From NCBI RefSeq assembly GCF_965363235.1, contig NC_134839.1:59177560-59241559 (forward strand): DNA of 64,000 bases, given 5' to 3'. This DNA is from Mytilus galloprovincialis. Lineage: Eukaryota; Mollusca; Bivalvia; Mytilida; Mytilidae. Below are positions 1 to 11,550 of this stretch, piece after piece. Under the pieces are notes generated by a model. It worked only from the letters and a program-made list of their open reading frames with translations, made no database searches and was not told where the DNA came from. Numbering within the stretch: position 1 is the first letter of the stretch; each line of letters opens with the position of its first letter. The translations under genes and the position numbers were made by a program.

Positions 1-23
1 TTAGACCGCTCGGCCACGCTACC
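1..23 (-). tRNA. tRNA-Leu(AAG), 5' end only, cut by window edge
   Basis: These bases match the first 23 nt of the tRNA-Leu genes in the following units (acceptor 5' strand and D arm). The rest lies outside the window, so this is an edge truncation and not a pseudogene. Confidence 0.85.
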
Positions 24-820
24 GACGCTTTATAGTTGAGCTAAATCAAGATATCATTCGTTTACAACATTTACAACTGATAAAAATATGTCTTATAGGC
101 ATACATTACGAAATATTACGTAGAAATATGTTTCTTTTTGGTTTTCCAAAATCAAACTCAAATTCTTTCTTAATACTAAATGCATGCAATCAAATTACAT
201 ATTTCGCTTCTCTCTCTGAACAGAGTTATCCATTATTTGCTTAGTTCACATTTTTTGGAATGTCTATATATGGTAACATGCATAGCTCAAGTTGGCTGAG
301 CATTTGATACTCACAAGTAACTTCATACAGGAGGGGCGGTTTTCACCATTTCACATTGGACGGAACCATGTAATCTATATTGTACATTCGGTTGAGGGCG
401 CGATCGAAGCTTCTAGTCATGAGAAGAAATTATAACGCTTGAACGCTAGGTCGCTGTCGGCTCATCGAAACGTAATAAATGCACGTGCAAAACGGGCAAA
501 TTGGATAGCAAACTTTTTTTGTCGTTAGCAACAAATTGCCTTCGCAGGTTATTATTCTAACGAGTTTCTATCAGCACTACTCAATTCCCCTTTGGAGAAA
601 AGAAAATGAAAAAAAAAATAATTTCAAAACAATTAAAAGTATTTCAAATAGTAAAGAGCTATAAAAATGAACAACCAACACAGCTCATTATGTTTGGCAA
701 TGTGTTTTCTTTAAGATAAATATGTTTCTTTCTGCCCTACACTCACCTTGACAAGTAACTACAATGTTAATGGTAATGTTATGAAGTATTTACACCTTAA
801 ATTGGAGTTTTAGAATCATG

Positions 821-911
821 GCCTCGGTAGCGCAGTAGGTAGCGCGTCAGTCTCATAATCACAAATGACAGAGCGATCTGAAGGTCGTGAGTTCGATCCT
901 CACCCGGGGCA
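821..911 (+). tRNA. Elongator tRNA-Met (anticodon CAT) with 18-nt intron, unit 1
   Basis: The 91-bp gene folds as a canonical tRNA. Acceptor GCCTCGG pairs with CCGGGGC, followed by discriminator A. The D arm has TAGCGCAGTAGGTAGCGC, and the T arm has GTGAG-TTCGATC-CTCAC. The anticodon loop is CTCATAA, so the anticodon is CAT. Removing 18 nt after A37 leaves a 73-nt tRNA very close to animal elongator tRNA-Met, with the usual T-T at the base of the anticodon stem. It is not the initiator. Exact intron ends are ambiguous because ATC occurs at both junctions. No CCA is encoded, as expected for a eukaryote. Confidence 0.93.
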
Positions 912-914
912 TAG

Positions 915-921
915 TTTTTTT
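915..921 (+). terminator. Pol III terminator of tRNA-Met (T7), unit 1
   Basis: A run of seven T starts four bases after the discriminator base, as expected for RNA polymerase III. The same run recurs at +1283 in every unit. Confidence 0.85.
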
Positions 922-1212
922 CTACCCGTAACTCTTGTTTTCAAAGCATTTCTGATAGTTCTGAAAACTTGTGTTATACATTTGTACCTGTAATATGTTA
1001 TTTTCTGCAATGTTTGTCATGCATGTCATGCATTTTAAACTGCATTGAGATAGCGTTCAGCATTTGAAATATATGTGATCTTGGATTAAACAGAATAATT
1101 CTTTTCTATTAAGTATTACAACAATTTTAATATCTTCTGTGTATTAACTTTTTATCCATTTCATATTTTGTCAATTTATGCAAAAATCGATAAATTAATT
1201 TTCTAACTTACT

Positions 1213-1219
1213 AAAAAAA
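1213..1219 (-). terminator. Pol III terminator of tRNA-Leu (T7 on - strand), unit 1
   Basis: Seven A on the + strand are seven T on the transcribed strand, six bases past the 3' end of tRNA-Leu. Repeated in each unit. It prevents read-through into the convergent tRNA-Met gene. Confidence 0.85.
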
Positions 1220-1225
1220 TCACTT

Positions 1226-1306
1226 GGCAGCGGTGGGATTCGAACCCACGCCTCCGAGGAGACTGGTGCCTTAAACCAGCGCCTTAGACCGCTCGGCCAC
1301 GCTACC
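1226..1306 (-). tRNA. tRNA-Leu(AAG), unit 1
   Basis: This 81-nt type II tRNA has acceptor GGTAGCG pairing with CGCTGCC and D arm GGCCGAGCGGTCTAAGGC. The anticodon stem is CTGGT/ACCAG around loop TTAAGGC, giving anticodon AAG, which reads CUU/CUC leucine codons after A-to-I editing. A long variable arm (TCTCCTCGGAGG region) and T arm GTGGG-TTCGAAT-CCCAC follow. No intron and no encoded CCA. Confidence 0.95.
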
Positions 1307-2103
1307 GACGCTTTATAGTTGAGCTAAATCAAGATATCATTCGTTTACAACATTTACAACTGATAAAAATATGTCTTATAGGCATACATTACGAAATATT
1401 ACGTAGAAATATGTTTCTTTTTGGTTTTCCAAAATCAAACTCAAATTCTTTCTTAATACTAAATGCATGCAATCAAATTACATATTTCGCTTCTCTCTCT
1501 GAACAGAGTTATCCATTATTTGCTTAGTTCACATTTTTTGGAATGTCTATATATGGTAACATGCATAGCTCAAGTTGGCTGAGCATTTGATACTCACAAG
1601 TAACTTCATACAGGAGGGGCGGTTTTCACCATTTCACATTGGACGGAACCATGTAATCTATATTGTACATTCGGTTGAGGGCGCGATCGAAGCTTCTAGT
1701 CATGAGAAGAAATTATAACGCTTGAACGCTAGGTCGCTGTCGGCTCATCGAAACGTAATAAATGCACGTGCAAAACGGGCAAATTGGATAGCAAACTTTT
1801 TTTGTCGTTAGCAACAAATTGCCTTCGCAGGTTATTATTCTAACGAGTTTCTATCAGCACTACTCAATTCCCCTTTGGAGAAAAGAAAATGAAAAAAAAA
1901 ATAATTTCAAAACAATTAAAAGTATTTCAAATAGTAAAGAGCTATAAAAATGAACAACCAACACAGCTCATTATGTTTGGCAATGTGTTTTCTTTAAGAT
2001 AAATATGTTTCTTTCTGCCCTACACTCACCTTGACAAGTAACTACAATGTTAATGGTAATGTTATGAAGTATTTACACCTTAAATTGGAGTTTTAGAATC
2101 ATG

Positions 2104-2194
2104 GCCTCGGTAGCGCAGTAGGTAGCGCGTCAGTCTCATAATCACAAATGACAGAGCGATCTGAAGGTCGTGAGTTCGATCCTCACCCGGGGCA
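2104..2194 (+). tRNA. Elongator tRNA-Met(CAT) with intron, unit 2
   Basis: Same sequence as 821-911, shifted by 1283; T7 terminator follows. Confidence 0.93.
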
Positions 2195-2508
2195 TAGTTT
2201 TTTTCTACCCGTAACTCTTGTTTTCAAAGCATTTCTGATAGTTCTGAAAACTTGTGTTATACATTTGTACCTGTAATATGTTATTTTCTGCAATGTTTGT
2301 CATGCATGTCATGCATTTTAAACTGCATTGAGATAGCGTTCAGCATTTGAAATATATGTGATCTTGGATTAAACAGAATAATTCTTTTCTATTAAGTATT
2401 ACAACAATTTTAATATCTTCTGTGTATTAACTTTTTATCCATTTCATATTTTGTCAATTTATGCAAAAATCGATAAATTAATTTTCTAACTTACTAAAAA
2501 AATCACTT

Positions 2509-2589
2509 GGCAGCGGTGGGATTCGAACCCACGCCTCCGAGGAGACTGGTGCCTTAAACCAGCGCCTTAGACCGCTCGGCCACGCTACC
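2509..2589 (-). tRNA. tRNA-Leu(AAG), unit 2
   Basis: Same sequence as 1226-1306, shifted by 1283. Confidence 0.95.
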
Positions 2590-3386
2590 GACGCTTTATA
2601 GTTGAGCTAAATCAAGATATCATTCGTTTACAACATTTACAACTGATAAAAATATGTCTTATAGGCATACATTACGAAATATTACGTAGAAATATGTTTC
2701 TTTTTGGTTTTCCAAAATCAAACTCAAATTCTTTCTTAATACTAAATGCATGCAATCAAATTACATATTTCGCTTCTCTCTCTGAACAGAGTTATCCATT
2801 ATTTGCTTAGTTCACATTTTTTGGAATGTCTATATATGGTAACATGCATAGCTCAAGTTGGCTGAGCATTTGATACTCACAAGTAACTTCATACAGGAGG
2901 GGCGGTTTTCACCATTTCACATTGGACGGAACCATGTAATCTATATTGTACATTCGGTTGAGGGCGCGATCGAAGCTTCTAGTCATGAGAAGAAATTATA
3001 ACGCTTGAACGCTAGGTCGCTGTCGGCTCATCGAAACGTAATAAATGCACGTGCAAAACGGGCAAATTGGATAGCAAACTTTTTTTGTCGTTAGCAACAA
3101 ATTGCCTTCGCAGGTTATTATTCTAACGAGTTTCTATCAGCACTACTCAATTCCCCTTTGGAGAAAAGAAAATGAAAAAAAAAATAATTTCAAAACAATT
3201 AAAAGTATTTCAAATAGTAAAGAGCTATAAAAATGAACAACCAACACAGCTCATTATGTTTGGCAATGTGTTTTCTTTAAGATAAATATGTTTCTTTCTG
3301 CCCTACACTCACCTTGACAAGTAACTACAATGTTAATGGTAATGTTATGAAGTATTTACACCTTAAATTGGAGTTTTAGAATCATG

Positions 3387-3477
3387 GCCTCGGTAGCGCA
3401 GTAGGTAGCGCGTCAGTCTCATAATCACAAATGACAGAGCGATCTGAAGGTCGTGAGTTCGATCCTCACCCGGGGCA
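3387..3477 (+). tRNA. Elongator tRNA-Met(CAT) with intron, unit 3
   Basis: Same sequence as 821-911, shifted by 2566; T7 terminator follows. Confidence 0.93.
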
Positions 3478-3791
3478 TAGTTTTTTTCTACCCGTAACTC
3501 TTGTTTTCAAAGCATTTCTGATAGTTCTGAAAACTTGTGTTATACATTTGTACCTGTAATATGTTATTTTCTGCAATGTTTGTCATGCATGTCATGCATT
3601 TTAAACTGCATTGAGATAGCGTTCAGCATTTGAAATATATGTGATCTTGGATTAAACAGAATAATTCTTTTCTATTAAGTATTACAACAATTTTAATATC
3701 TTCTGTGTATTAACTTTTTATCCATTTCATATTTTGTCAATTTATGCAAAAATCGATAAATTAATTTTCTAACTTACTAAAAAAATCACTT

Positions 3792-3872
3792 GGCAGCGGT
3801 GGGATTCGAACCCACGCCTCCGAGGAGACTGGTGCCTTAAACCAGCGCCTTAGACCGCTCGGCCACGCTACC
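3792..3872 (-). tRNA. tRNA-Leu(AAG), unit 3
   Basis: Same sequence as 1226-1306, shifted by 2566. Confidence 0.95.
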
Positions 3873-4669
3873 GACGCTTTATAGTTGAGCTAAATCAAGA
3901 TATCATTCGTTTACAACATTTACAACTGATAAAAATATGTCTTATAGGCATACATTACGAAATATTACGTAGAAATATGTTTCTTTTTGGTTTTCCAAAA
4001 TCAAACTCAAATTCTTTCTTAATACTAAATGCATGCAATCAAATTACATATTTCGCTTCTCTCTCTGAACAGAGTTATCCATTATTTGCTTAGTTCACAT
4101 TTTTTGGAATGTCTATATATGGTAACATGCATAGCTCAAGTTGGCTGAGCATTTGATACTCACAAGTAACTTCATACAGGAGGGGCGGTTTTCACCATTT
4201 CACATTGGACGGAACCATGTAATCTATATTGTACATTCGGTTGAGGGCGCGATCGAAGCTTCTAGTCATGAGAAGAAATTATAACGCTTGAACGCTAGGT
4301 CGCTGTCGGCTCATCGAAACGTAATAAATGCACGTGCAAAACGGGCAAATTGGATAGCAAACTTTTTTTGTCGTTAGCAACAAATTGCCTTCGCAGGTTA
4401 TTATTCTAACGAGTTTCTATCAGCACTACTCAATTCCCCTTTGGAGAAAAGAAAATGAAAAAAAAAATAATTTCAAAACAATTAAAAGTATTTCAAATAG
4501 TAAAGAGCTATAAAAATGAACAACCAACACAGCTCATTATGTTTGGCAATGTGTTTTCTTTAAGATAAATATGTTTCTTTCTGCCCTACACTCACCTTGA
4601 CAAGTAACTACAATGTTAATGGTAATGTTATGAAGTATTTACACCTTAAATTGGAGTTTTAGAATCATG

Positions 4670-4760
4670 GCCTCGGTAGCGCAGTAGGTAGCGCGTCAGT
4701 CTCATAATCACAAATGACAGAGCGATCTGAAGGTCGTGAGTTCGATCCTCACCCGGGGCA
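4670..4760 (+). tRNA. Elongator tRNA-Met(CAT) with intron, unit 4
   Basis: Same sequence as 821-911, shifted by 3849; T7 terminator follows. Confidence 0.93.
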
Positions 4761-5074
4761 TAGTTTTTTTCTACCCGTAACTCTTGTTTTCAAAGCATTT
4801 CTGATAGTTCTGAAAACTTGTGTTATACATTTGTACCTGTAATATGTTATTTTCTGCAATGTTTGTCATGCATGTCATGCATTTTAAACTGCATTGAGAT
4901 AGCGTTCAGCATTTGAAATATATGTGATCTTGGATTAAACAGAATAATTCTTTTCTATTAAGTATTACAACAATTTTAATATCTTCTGTGTATTAACTTT
5001 TTATCCATTTCATATTTTGTCAATTTATGCAAAAATCGATAAATTAATTTTCTAACTTACTAAAAAAATCACTT

Positions 5075-5155
5075 GGCAGCGGTGGGATTCGAACCCACGC
5101 CTCCGAGGAGACTGGTGCCTTAAACCAGCGCCTTAGACCGCTCGGCCACGCTACC
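5075..5155 (-). tRNA. tRNA-Leu(AAG), unit 4
   Basis: Same sequence as 1226-1306, shifted by 3849. Confidence 0.95.
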
Positions 5156-5952
5156 GACGCTTTATAGTTGAGCTAAATCAAGATATCATTCGTTTACAAC
5201 ATTTACAACTGATAAAAATATGTCTTATAGGCATACATTACGAAATATTACGTAGAAATATGTTTCTTTTTGGTTTTCCAAAATCAAACTCAAATTCTTT
5301 CTTAATACTAAATGCATGCAATCAAATTACATATTTCGCTTCTCTCTCTGAACAGAGTTATCCATTATTTGCTTAGTTCACATTTTTTGGAATGTCTATA
5401 TATGGTAACATGCATAGCTCAAGTTGGCTGAGCATTTGATACTCACAAGTAACTTCATACAGGAGGGGCGGTTTTCACCATTTCACATTGGACGGAACCA
5501 TGTAATCTATATTGTACATTCGGTTGAGGGCGCGATCGAAGCTTCTAGTCATGAGAAGAAATTATAACGCTTGAACGCTAGGTCGCTGTCGGCTCATCGA
5601 AACGTAATAAATGCACGTGCAAAACGGGCAAATTGGATAGCAAACTTTTTTTGTCGTTAGCAACAAATTGCCTTCGCAGGTTATTATTCTAACGAGTTTC
5701 TATCAGCACTACTCAATTCCCCTTTGGAGAAAAGAAAATGAAAAAAAAAATAATTTCAAAACAATTAAAAGTATTTCAAATAGTAAAGAGCTATAAAAAT
5801 GAACAACCAACACAGCTCATTATGTTTGGCAATGTGTTTTCTTTAAGATAAATATGTTTCTTTCTGCCCTACACTCACCTTGACAAGTAACTACAATGTT
5901 AATGGTAATGTTATGAAGTATTTACACCTTAAATTGGAGTTTTAGAATCATG

Positions 5953-6043
5953 GCCTCGGTAGCGCAGTAGGTAGCGCGTCAGTCTCATAATCACAAATGA
6001 CAGAGCGATCTGAAGGTCGTGAGTTCGATCCTCACCCGGGGCA
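5953..6043 (+). tRNA. Elongator tRNA-Met(CAT) with intron, unit 5
   Basis: Same sequence as 821-911, shifted by 5132; T7 terminator follows. Confidence 0.93.
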
Positions 6044-6357
6044 TAGTTTTTTTCTACCCGTAACTCTTGTTTTCAAAGCATTTCTGATAGTTCTGAAAAC
6101 TTGTGTTATACATTTGTACCTGTAATATGTTATTTTCTGCAATGTTTGTCATGCATGTCATGCATTTTAAACTGCATTGAGATAGCGTTCAGCATTTGAA
6201 ATATATGTGATCTTGGATTAAACAGAATAATTCTTTTCTATTAAGTATTACAACAATTTTAATATCTTCTGTGTATTAACTTTTTATCCATTTCATATTT
6301 TGTCAATTTATGCAAAAATCGATAAATTAATTTTCTAACTTACTAAAAAAATCACTT

Positions 6358-6438
6358 GGCAGCGGTGGGATTCGAACCCACGCCTCCGAGGAGACTGGTG
6401 CCTTAAACCAGCGCCTTAGACCGCTCGGCCACGCTACC
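6358..6438 (-). tRNA. tRNA-Leu(AAG), last copy at array edge
   Basis: The tRNA itself is the same as in the other units, but the array ends 29 bp upstream of its 5' end (6467). This copy therefore has a unique 5' flank where all others have the repeat spacer. Internal A and B boxes are intact, so it should still be transcribable. Confidence 0.94.
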
Positions 6439-6467
6439 GACGCTTTATAGTTGAGCTAAATCAAGAT

Positions 6468-8230
6468 CTTTTTTATATTCAAAATTATAAGTCATAAAGT
6501 GTTATTAAATTATCACCAGTCATTCAGCTTTTATTTGATACAAAAAAACCTAAATAATGTACATATTTTGAAAGTTACACTCATGCGTAGGAACTATTTT
6601 GTGTTAAATATGTACTACTTTACAGGATGCCGAACCGGAAGTGAAACCTTGTGCTATATTTATAACAAGTATAACCTTTCTAAAAAGCCGACAAAGGCCG
6701 GATTATTATTTGCAGCCTTACGACTTACATTTTGTTGTAATTGCATAATTAATCTGGAGTACAGGAAAACATAAAAACCTTAACCAGAAATAAAAATAGG
6801 ACGTTGAGAAAATTATGACATAGTCCGGTATCTATTTATCATAATTTACTATATTTAAAAAAATAGTCTGTGCATTCTATCTAGTCCTTTCTATGCAAGT
6901 TAGCATCATTTAATATATATGCCAAAAGGAGTAATAAGCTTGAACTATGCAGCCAGCACCTCTCCATTGAACAGAGAAAGACTACTGGAGTCGAAAAACT
7001 AAGAACTGCGACTACCTATGGTTGCAATGACATCATTGACAGTAAATATATTATATGAAGTCCTTCCTGCAGCTAGGTGAATGTGACTAAAATTTAAATC
7101 CATTAATCGATTTCTATGCACCAATCACATTCATATCATGATTTTTTGAGTAATCATCTATCATTTTAAAAGAAACTACTTGGTATAGTCATCTCATCCA
7201 AATGAATCTGTATGTATTCCTGTTTCGAAACTTCATTTTCTATATTATACAAGTTATATTTGAACAAAACAAACCAATATAAAAATCCCCATTCAAAATC
7301 AGTACACAGTTAAAGCTGATACCTCGGATTTTACACATGACAGACTTTCCAGAGAAGTTGGCATCTGAAAAGAAGCAGCATATCAGTTTTCTATCAGTAA
7401 CCTTTTATTTGTCAACACAGGAATCGACGACATCAATGTTGCCATGTCTTTAATATTCTTGTTAACAGTTCAGTCAAAATATCTGCCTACTTTAGAGACC
7501 ACTTCCTACGTTCTCTGTAAATGAGATTATAAAAAGTAGATAAGATGTTTGATTAAATGTCACTGTTAACGTCAAACTTTTAATCTTAAATTCTACTTCA
7601 TGAAAATTAACACACGTAAAGCATCACAACGAAAAAAGTGTTGGACATTTTTAGGATCACATTTGTCATGTTTTGGATACAAATTAATATACATTAGTTT
7701 CACTAAAATTTTGATAGTCTGTTTGAACGAAAATAACACAATTACACTATGTTCCAAATGGTTATTAAGAATAGTAGCACACATATCTTATTTAACGGAT
7801 ATTATAAAATATAATGTTTAGGCGTGTGATCTAATTGTTTGGGGAGACGAAGTCGCCCGACTTAAAATATCAGCTCAAATCACAATCACACTAAAATCAT
7901 TCTTGTTTTTACTAAAATAAAGTCTAGAAAACTACATGTTGATTTTCAATTTCGAACAGCAATACATTGAGCTAAATAGCAATTTAAGTTCATAAAAATA
8001 TGTAAAATGAATCTAAAATCGTTTAAACACTAATGCAAGTATATTATAAAGACAGTAGAATTGGGCTATATTTATTTATGTATCAATACTATATAACATA
8101 TCACGCCTTAATAGTTATCTGCCAAACTAAATCAGATAAAAGACACATCTCTTAAAAATAAATTATTTTTTTTTATCATATATTTAGTACAAAATACAGC
8201 TATTTTGTATATCTAATAAAGGTTGTTTTT
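6468..8230. other. No gene recognised; unique AT-rich sequence
   Basis: Only short open frames with no recognisable similarity. No repeat family identified. Confidence 0.5.
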
Positions 8231-8240
8231 CCAGTCTGTA

Positions 8241-8355
8241 TCACCTACCCTGTATCGCATACCCCGTATCGCATAGCTAAACCCGTATCGCATACCCCGT
8301 ATCGCATGGTAAAACCCGTATCGCATACCTTTTTTTTTTTTTTTTTTTTTTTTTT
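8241..8355. repeat. GTATCGCAT cluster (33-bp higher-order period) plus poly-T run
   Basis: GTATCGCAT occurs at 8252, 8266, 8285, 8299 and 8318. Spacings alternate 14, 19, 14, 19, so the true period is 33 bp. A 26-base T run follows directly. The word resembles GTATCA motifs in the arms of the palindrome at 8741-8875, which suggests both are parts of one old element. Confidence 0.8.
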
Positions 8356-8740
8356 ACATAAAGTTTTTTGTTTTTTTTTTTGCTTAAGAAAAAATTTCCT
8401 CAAAATAGGTCATTTTTTTAATGACGTCATTGTTTGGTATGTAACGTCACGAACGTCAAGTTTTCATATTGTATGTGACGTCACGAACATCAAGTTTGCA
8501 TATTTTTTGGCACACTAAATGCAACTATAAAAAATACAAAACACTCAAATAAATACAATAATAAACAAAATATTTTTAAAACAGCAGCAGGCAAATGGTA
8601 AGGTAACCCAGGTGCTTTGTATAAGCAGTTATTTTAAGGTTTTGAACCAAGACAAAAGCAGAATTGAAGGTAACCCAGTGCTAATCTATCGGGATCAGAA
8701 AACAGTTCATATAATTCTGTTGAAATATATGATAAAGCGT

Positions 8741-8875
8741 ATAATACATGGCAAAATCCGTATCACATGCCGTATCACCCTCGACCAATATCATCCCTCG
8801 GGCCTAAAGGCCCTTGGGCTGATATTGATGTCTCGGGATGATACGACATATGATACGGATTTTGCCATGTATTAT
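8741..8875. repeat. Near-perfect palindrome (foldback element)
   Basis: The left arm opens with ATAATACATGGCAAAATCCG and the right arm closes with its reverse complement. The arms meet at GGGCCTAAAGGCCC near 8807. Arms are about 65 bp with few mismatches and no real spacer. I recognise the GAGGGATGATATTGG-like core as a recurrent bivalve repeat. No coding potential. Confidence 0.85.
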
Positions 8876-9169
8876 TCTCTATGTAATTGATAATCTATAG
8901 ATTTTGAAACGAAACACTATGAAATATACAAGGGGTATGTTTATTGAACTTTTTTAAAGCATTATTCGGTCAAGCCTCTGCGGAAATCAACTTTTTGCTT
9001 TATGGTTATAACTTAAAACACAATCTGAATTTTAGATTCTCAAAAACTATTTTTCAAATAGTTTCTATATCTAGAAGCAGAACAGTATACTTTCAAATGA
9101 TTTTAAACAGCCTGACATTTTTGAAATTTCATGATCTAGGTTTAGTAACACAATCTTATTTTTCCTTTG

Positions 9170-9415
9170 CAGAATCGACAGTAAAATATTTCGTTTGCAT
9201 CACCTCCACATATCAATCACGACAGATGTCACACGTGAAACAGAAACTGCTTACCGTTCTAGTGCATATGAGTTCAGCATGTCTTGTTTGGGTATAATTC
9301 GTGTTTCTAAGTCTTCAGTTTCCTATGAAGTGTTTTGTAGAGTGTGGTGTGTCTTTCGCCGTTTGTTTTGTAGAGTGTGGTATGTCTTTCGCCGTATTTT
9401 TTGTAGACTTTTAAT
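9170..9415 (+). repeat. Degenerate retroelement 3'-tail copy with 33-bp triplication
   Basis: The 9215-9275 stretch (ATCACGACAGATGTCACACG) aligns loosely with the 3' tail repeats at 16331 and 42170. It is followed by three copies of a 33-bp unit beginning TTTTGTAG at 9333, 9366 and 9399. Because 33 is divisible by three, the repeat keeps an open frame here, but I see no sign of a real protein. Confidence 0.4.
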
Positions 9416-11465
9416 GTCCTCTTGGTATCTTCCGCTTCTTTTAATACATTGGCACGTCTGCACTTTGAAACTGCAATTAATGCAACTGAAAATGCAAAAC
9501 TGACAAAATGATAAAATTTTTATTGCTCTGTCGCTAACATGTAACATACATTATTATGCAGAAAGGCTACAACCAACAACTGAAATCTTTGGATTAAATA
9601 GAAATAACAAACCCGGCATTAAGTCTAACTCGGCAGGACACATTCGCAAAAAGGGGAAGGGCTCACATTCGCAAAAAGGGGAAGGGCTTAGCTTACATTT
9701 GCAAAAAGGGTACCGGTGATTATTTTACATTGTGTAAGTATGATGTCTGTAATTCTTACAATTTTAGCCACTGAAAAACAAGACCAAAACATTTTTGTGA
9801 CTTTTTTAATACCAATGTGACCATTTATCCAGGCATCAAATTTGAGTTACACGTTAGGGGATGTATACTGTATCTAAAATACTTACTTCTGTACTGATAT
9901 TACCATAAATTTAAGACACAAACATTTGTTTTTATCTTTTCTAGTAACACGAAGTAGTGGTATTTCAATGTTGAATTAAACGAAACGCTAACTTTAAAAT
10001 ATAAAAACAAATAGGATAAATTGGTGACTTGTCTATAAGACGTTGAAAACTCGAATGTAGTAATATTATAAAACTACGCAAGAATTCTTAAACTTGAAAA
10101 GTCGTCAGTTTCTGAAAAAAAGTTCCGTGTATTATTTTACCTTTGTAGCATTATTATTTTATTAAAAATTATTATTTCCAATAGCTCACACGAACCTTAA
10201 AAACTGATTATAAAAATATCTGAATTATATTGGCCAAATTTTAACTTCGGTAATAGACAATGCTGATACGCTCGACTCCGAATACCAACGGATATCATTA
10301 AGGTAGATGGTGAGTCTTAATTTAAATCCAAATAATATTTTGATAATTTGTCAAAATGTAGTTTATACTATGCGTTTTTTCAAAAATATAATAAAAAGCA
10401 TGGGTCACGGTAGGGCTTTTTTATACTAAAGGTGGAGCATAATTGTCAGATTTTGTATAGTTCATGCATGGAAAACCCAAATTGGGGTGATAAGAATAAA
10501 ATTATTCCATAGAATTGTAAGATAAAATATAGCTCTAATAATTACTTTAGGATAAGAAAAAGAAATAATAGTTACGGAAAGTGTGTTCTTGCTACATTAT
10601 AAAATAGGTAAATTCACAACACATTCTATTATAAAAGTTACTTTATCGAATTATCTCCCCTTATATCTGAGCTATCTACCCTTATATGGCAAAATATAAA
10701 AAAAAGATGTCGTTATCTTTGTCAGTTTTTTGTTTGTTTAACTAGATATAACCAGTATCCGAAGTTAAACTATTAAGGTGTCCCAGAGTTCACATTATTC
10801 AGCTGATAATATTGACAGAAAACCTTCATACTGAAATGCGAATCAGTAACATAAGTTAATAGCAACATACCAAATATACCACTTATCAACACTGGCAAGG
10901 TATGAAGATTATGAACTTAAATACCAATTGACCATTAGATGCTGTAGCAATGTACAGAAAAACAATTTAAATTTAGCCTCCTAAATTTACTAATTTTTAT
11001 CCTTGCTTCCTAGCTTATATAACGTACTGGAAATGTCTTATATGATTTGCATATTATGGAATACGTTGATTTGATTGGCCGAGAGGACTTCCGGTAAATG
11101 ATCTTGCCGTTGGTTATTTTTTCGATAAACGAGGTTGACCGAACTTTTTTTGGTAACAAATGGCTGCGATAATAACACTGACGCTTACAAAATTCAATTT
11201 CACAGCAAGTTAATCGGTTAATTAAATAATAAACACCAAATTATTCGTTTCAATGATAATGAGACTTTTTGCGGTTTTTTTTTCATCAGATAGCAAATTC
11301 TTTGACTATATATTTTTTGCGTTAACCAACAAATATATTCATGCGCCTAGATTATTCAATGACATAAATATACCATTAAAGTATAATAGAGGTAGCGAGT
11401 GTGAAAAAATATATTCCGTATCTCCAATTTTAAAGAATTATAAGGATTAAACGCCTTTTTAAAGG
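9416..11465. other. No gene recognised; short G-rich tandem at 9640-9710
   Basis: Three imperfect copies of a CATT(C/T)GCAAAAAGGG unit lie at 9641, 9665 and 9696. The rest is AT-rich and unrecognised. Confidence 0.5.
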
Positions 11466-11550
11466 AATTATTAGTGTATAAACTGGACCAAGTCCTTCGG
11501 AATTTTATTTGTTTTTGAGTGAATTGGTCGAGTTTATACACCAATAAATT
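11466..11550. repeat. Short hairpin element
   Basis: TTATTAGTGTATAAACTGGA (from about 11468) is mirrored by the complement of the segment ending near 11548. Arms are about 27 bp with two to three mismatches and a similar-sized loop. Possibly a small foldback remnant. Confidence 0.65.

Larger units (their letters stand above)
1..6467. repeat. Tandem array, 1283-bp unit carrying tRNA-Met and tRNA-Leu
   Basis: The same landmark (TTAGACCGCT) recurs at 1, 1284, 2567, 3850, 5133 and 6416, an exact 1283-bp period each time. About five units are visible. The left end runs off the window, and the right end breaks after TCAAGAT at 6467. Copies look identical by eye, including the non-genic spacers. 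Each unit has tRNA-Met on + and tRNA-Leu on -, tail to tail and 314 bp apart, with about 800 bp between the tRNA-Leu 5' end and the next tRNA-Met. The roughly 800-bp spacer has no ORF or other RNA gene I recognise. Such uniformity implies very recent amplification or ongoing homogenisation. Confidence 0.97.

Noticed and set aside
1-6467. Array might be rDNA or a snRNA cluster
   Set aside because: No 5S, U6 or other snRNA motif was found in the unit; only the two tRNA genes are supported.
9195-9503. 102-codon frame with repeated FCRVW..VFRR
   Set aside because: Produced by a 33-bp tandem triplication in a decayed repeat; no start context or domain.
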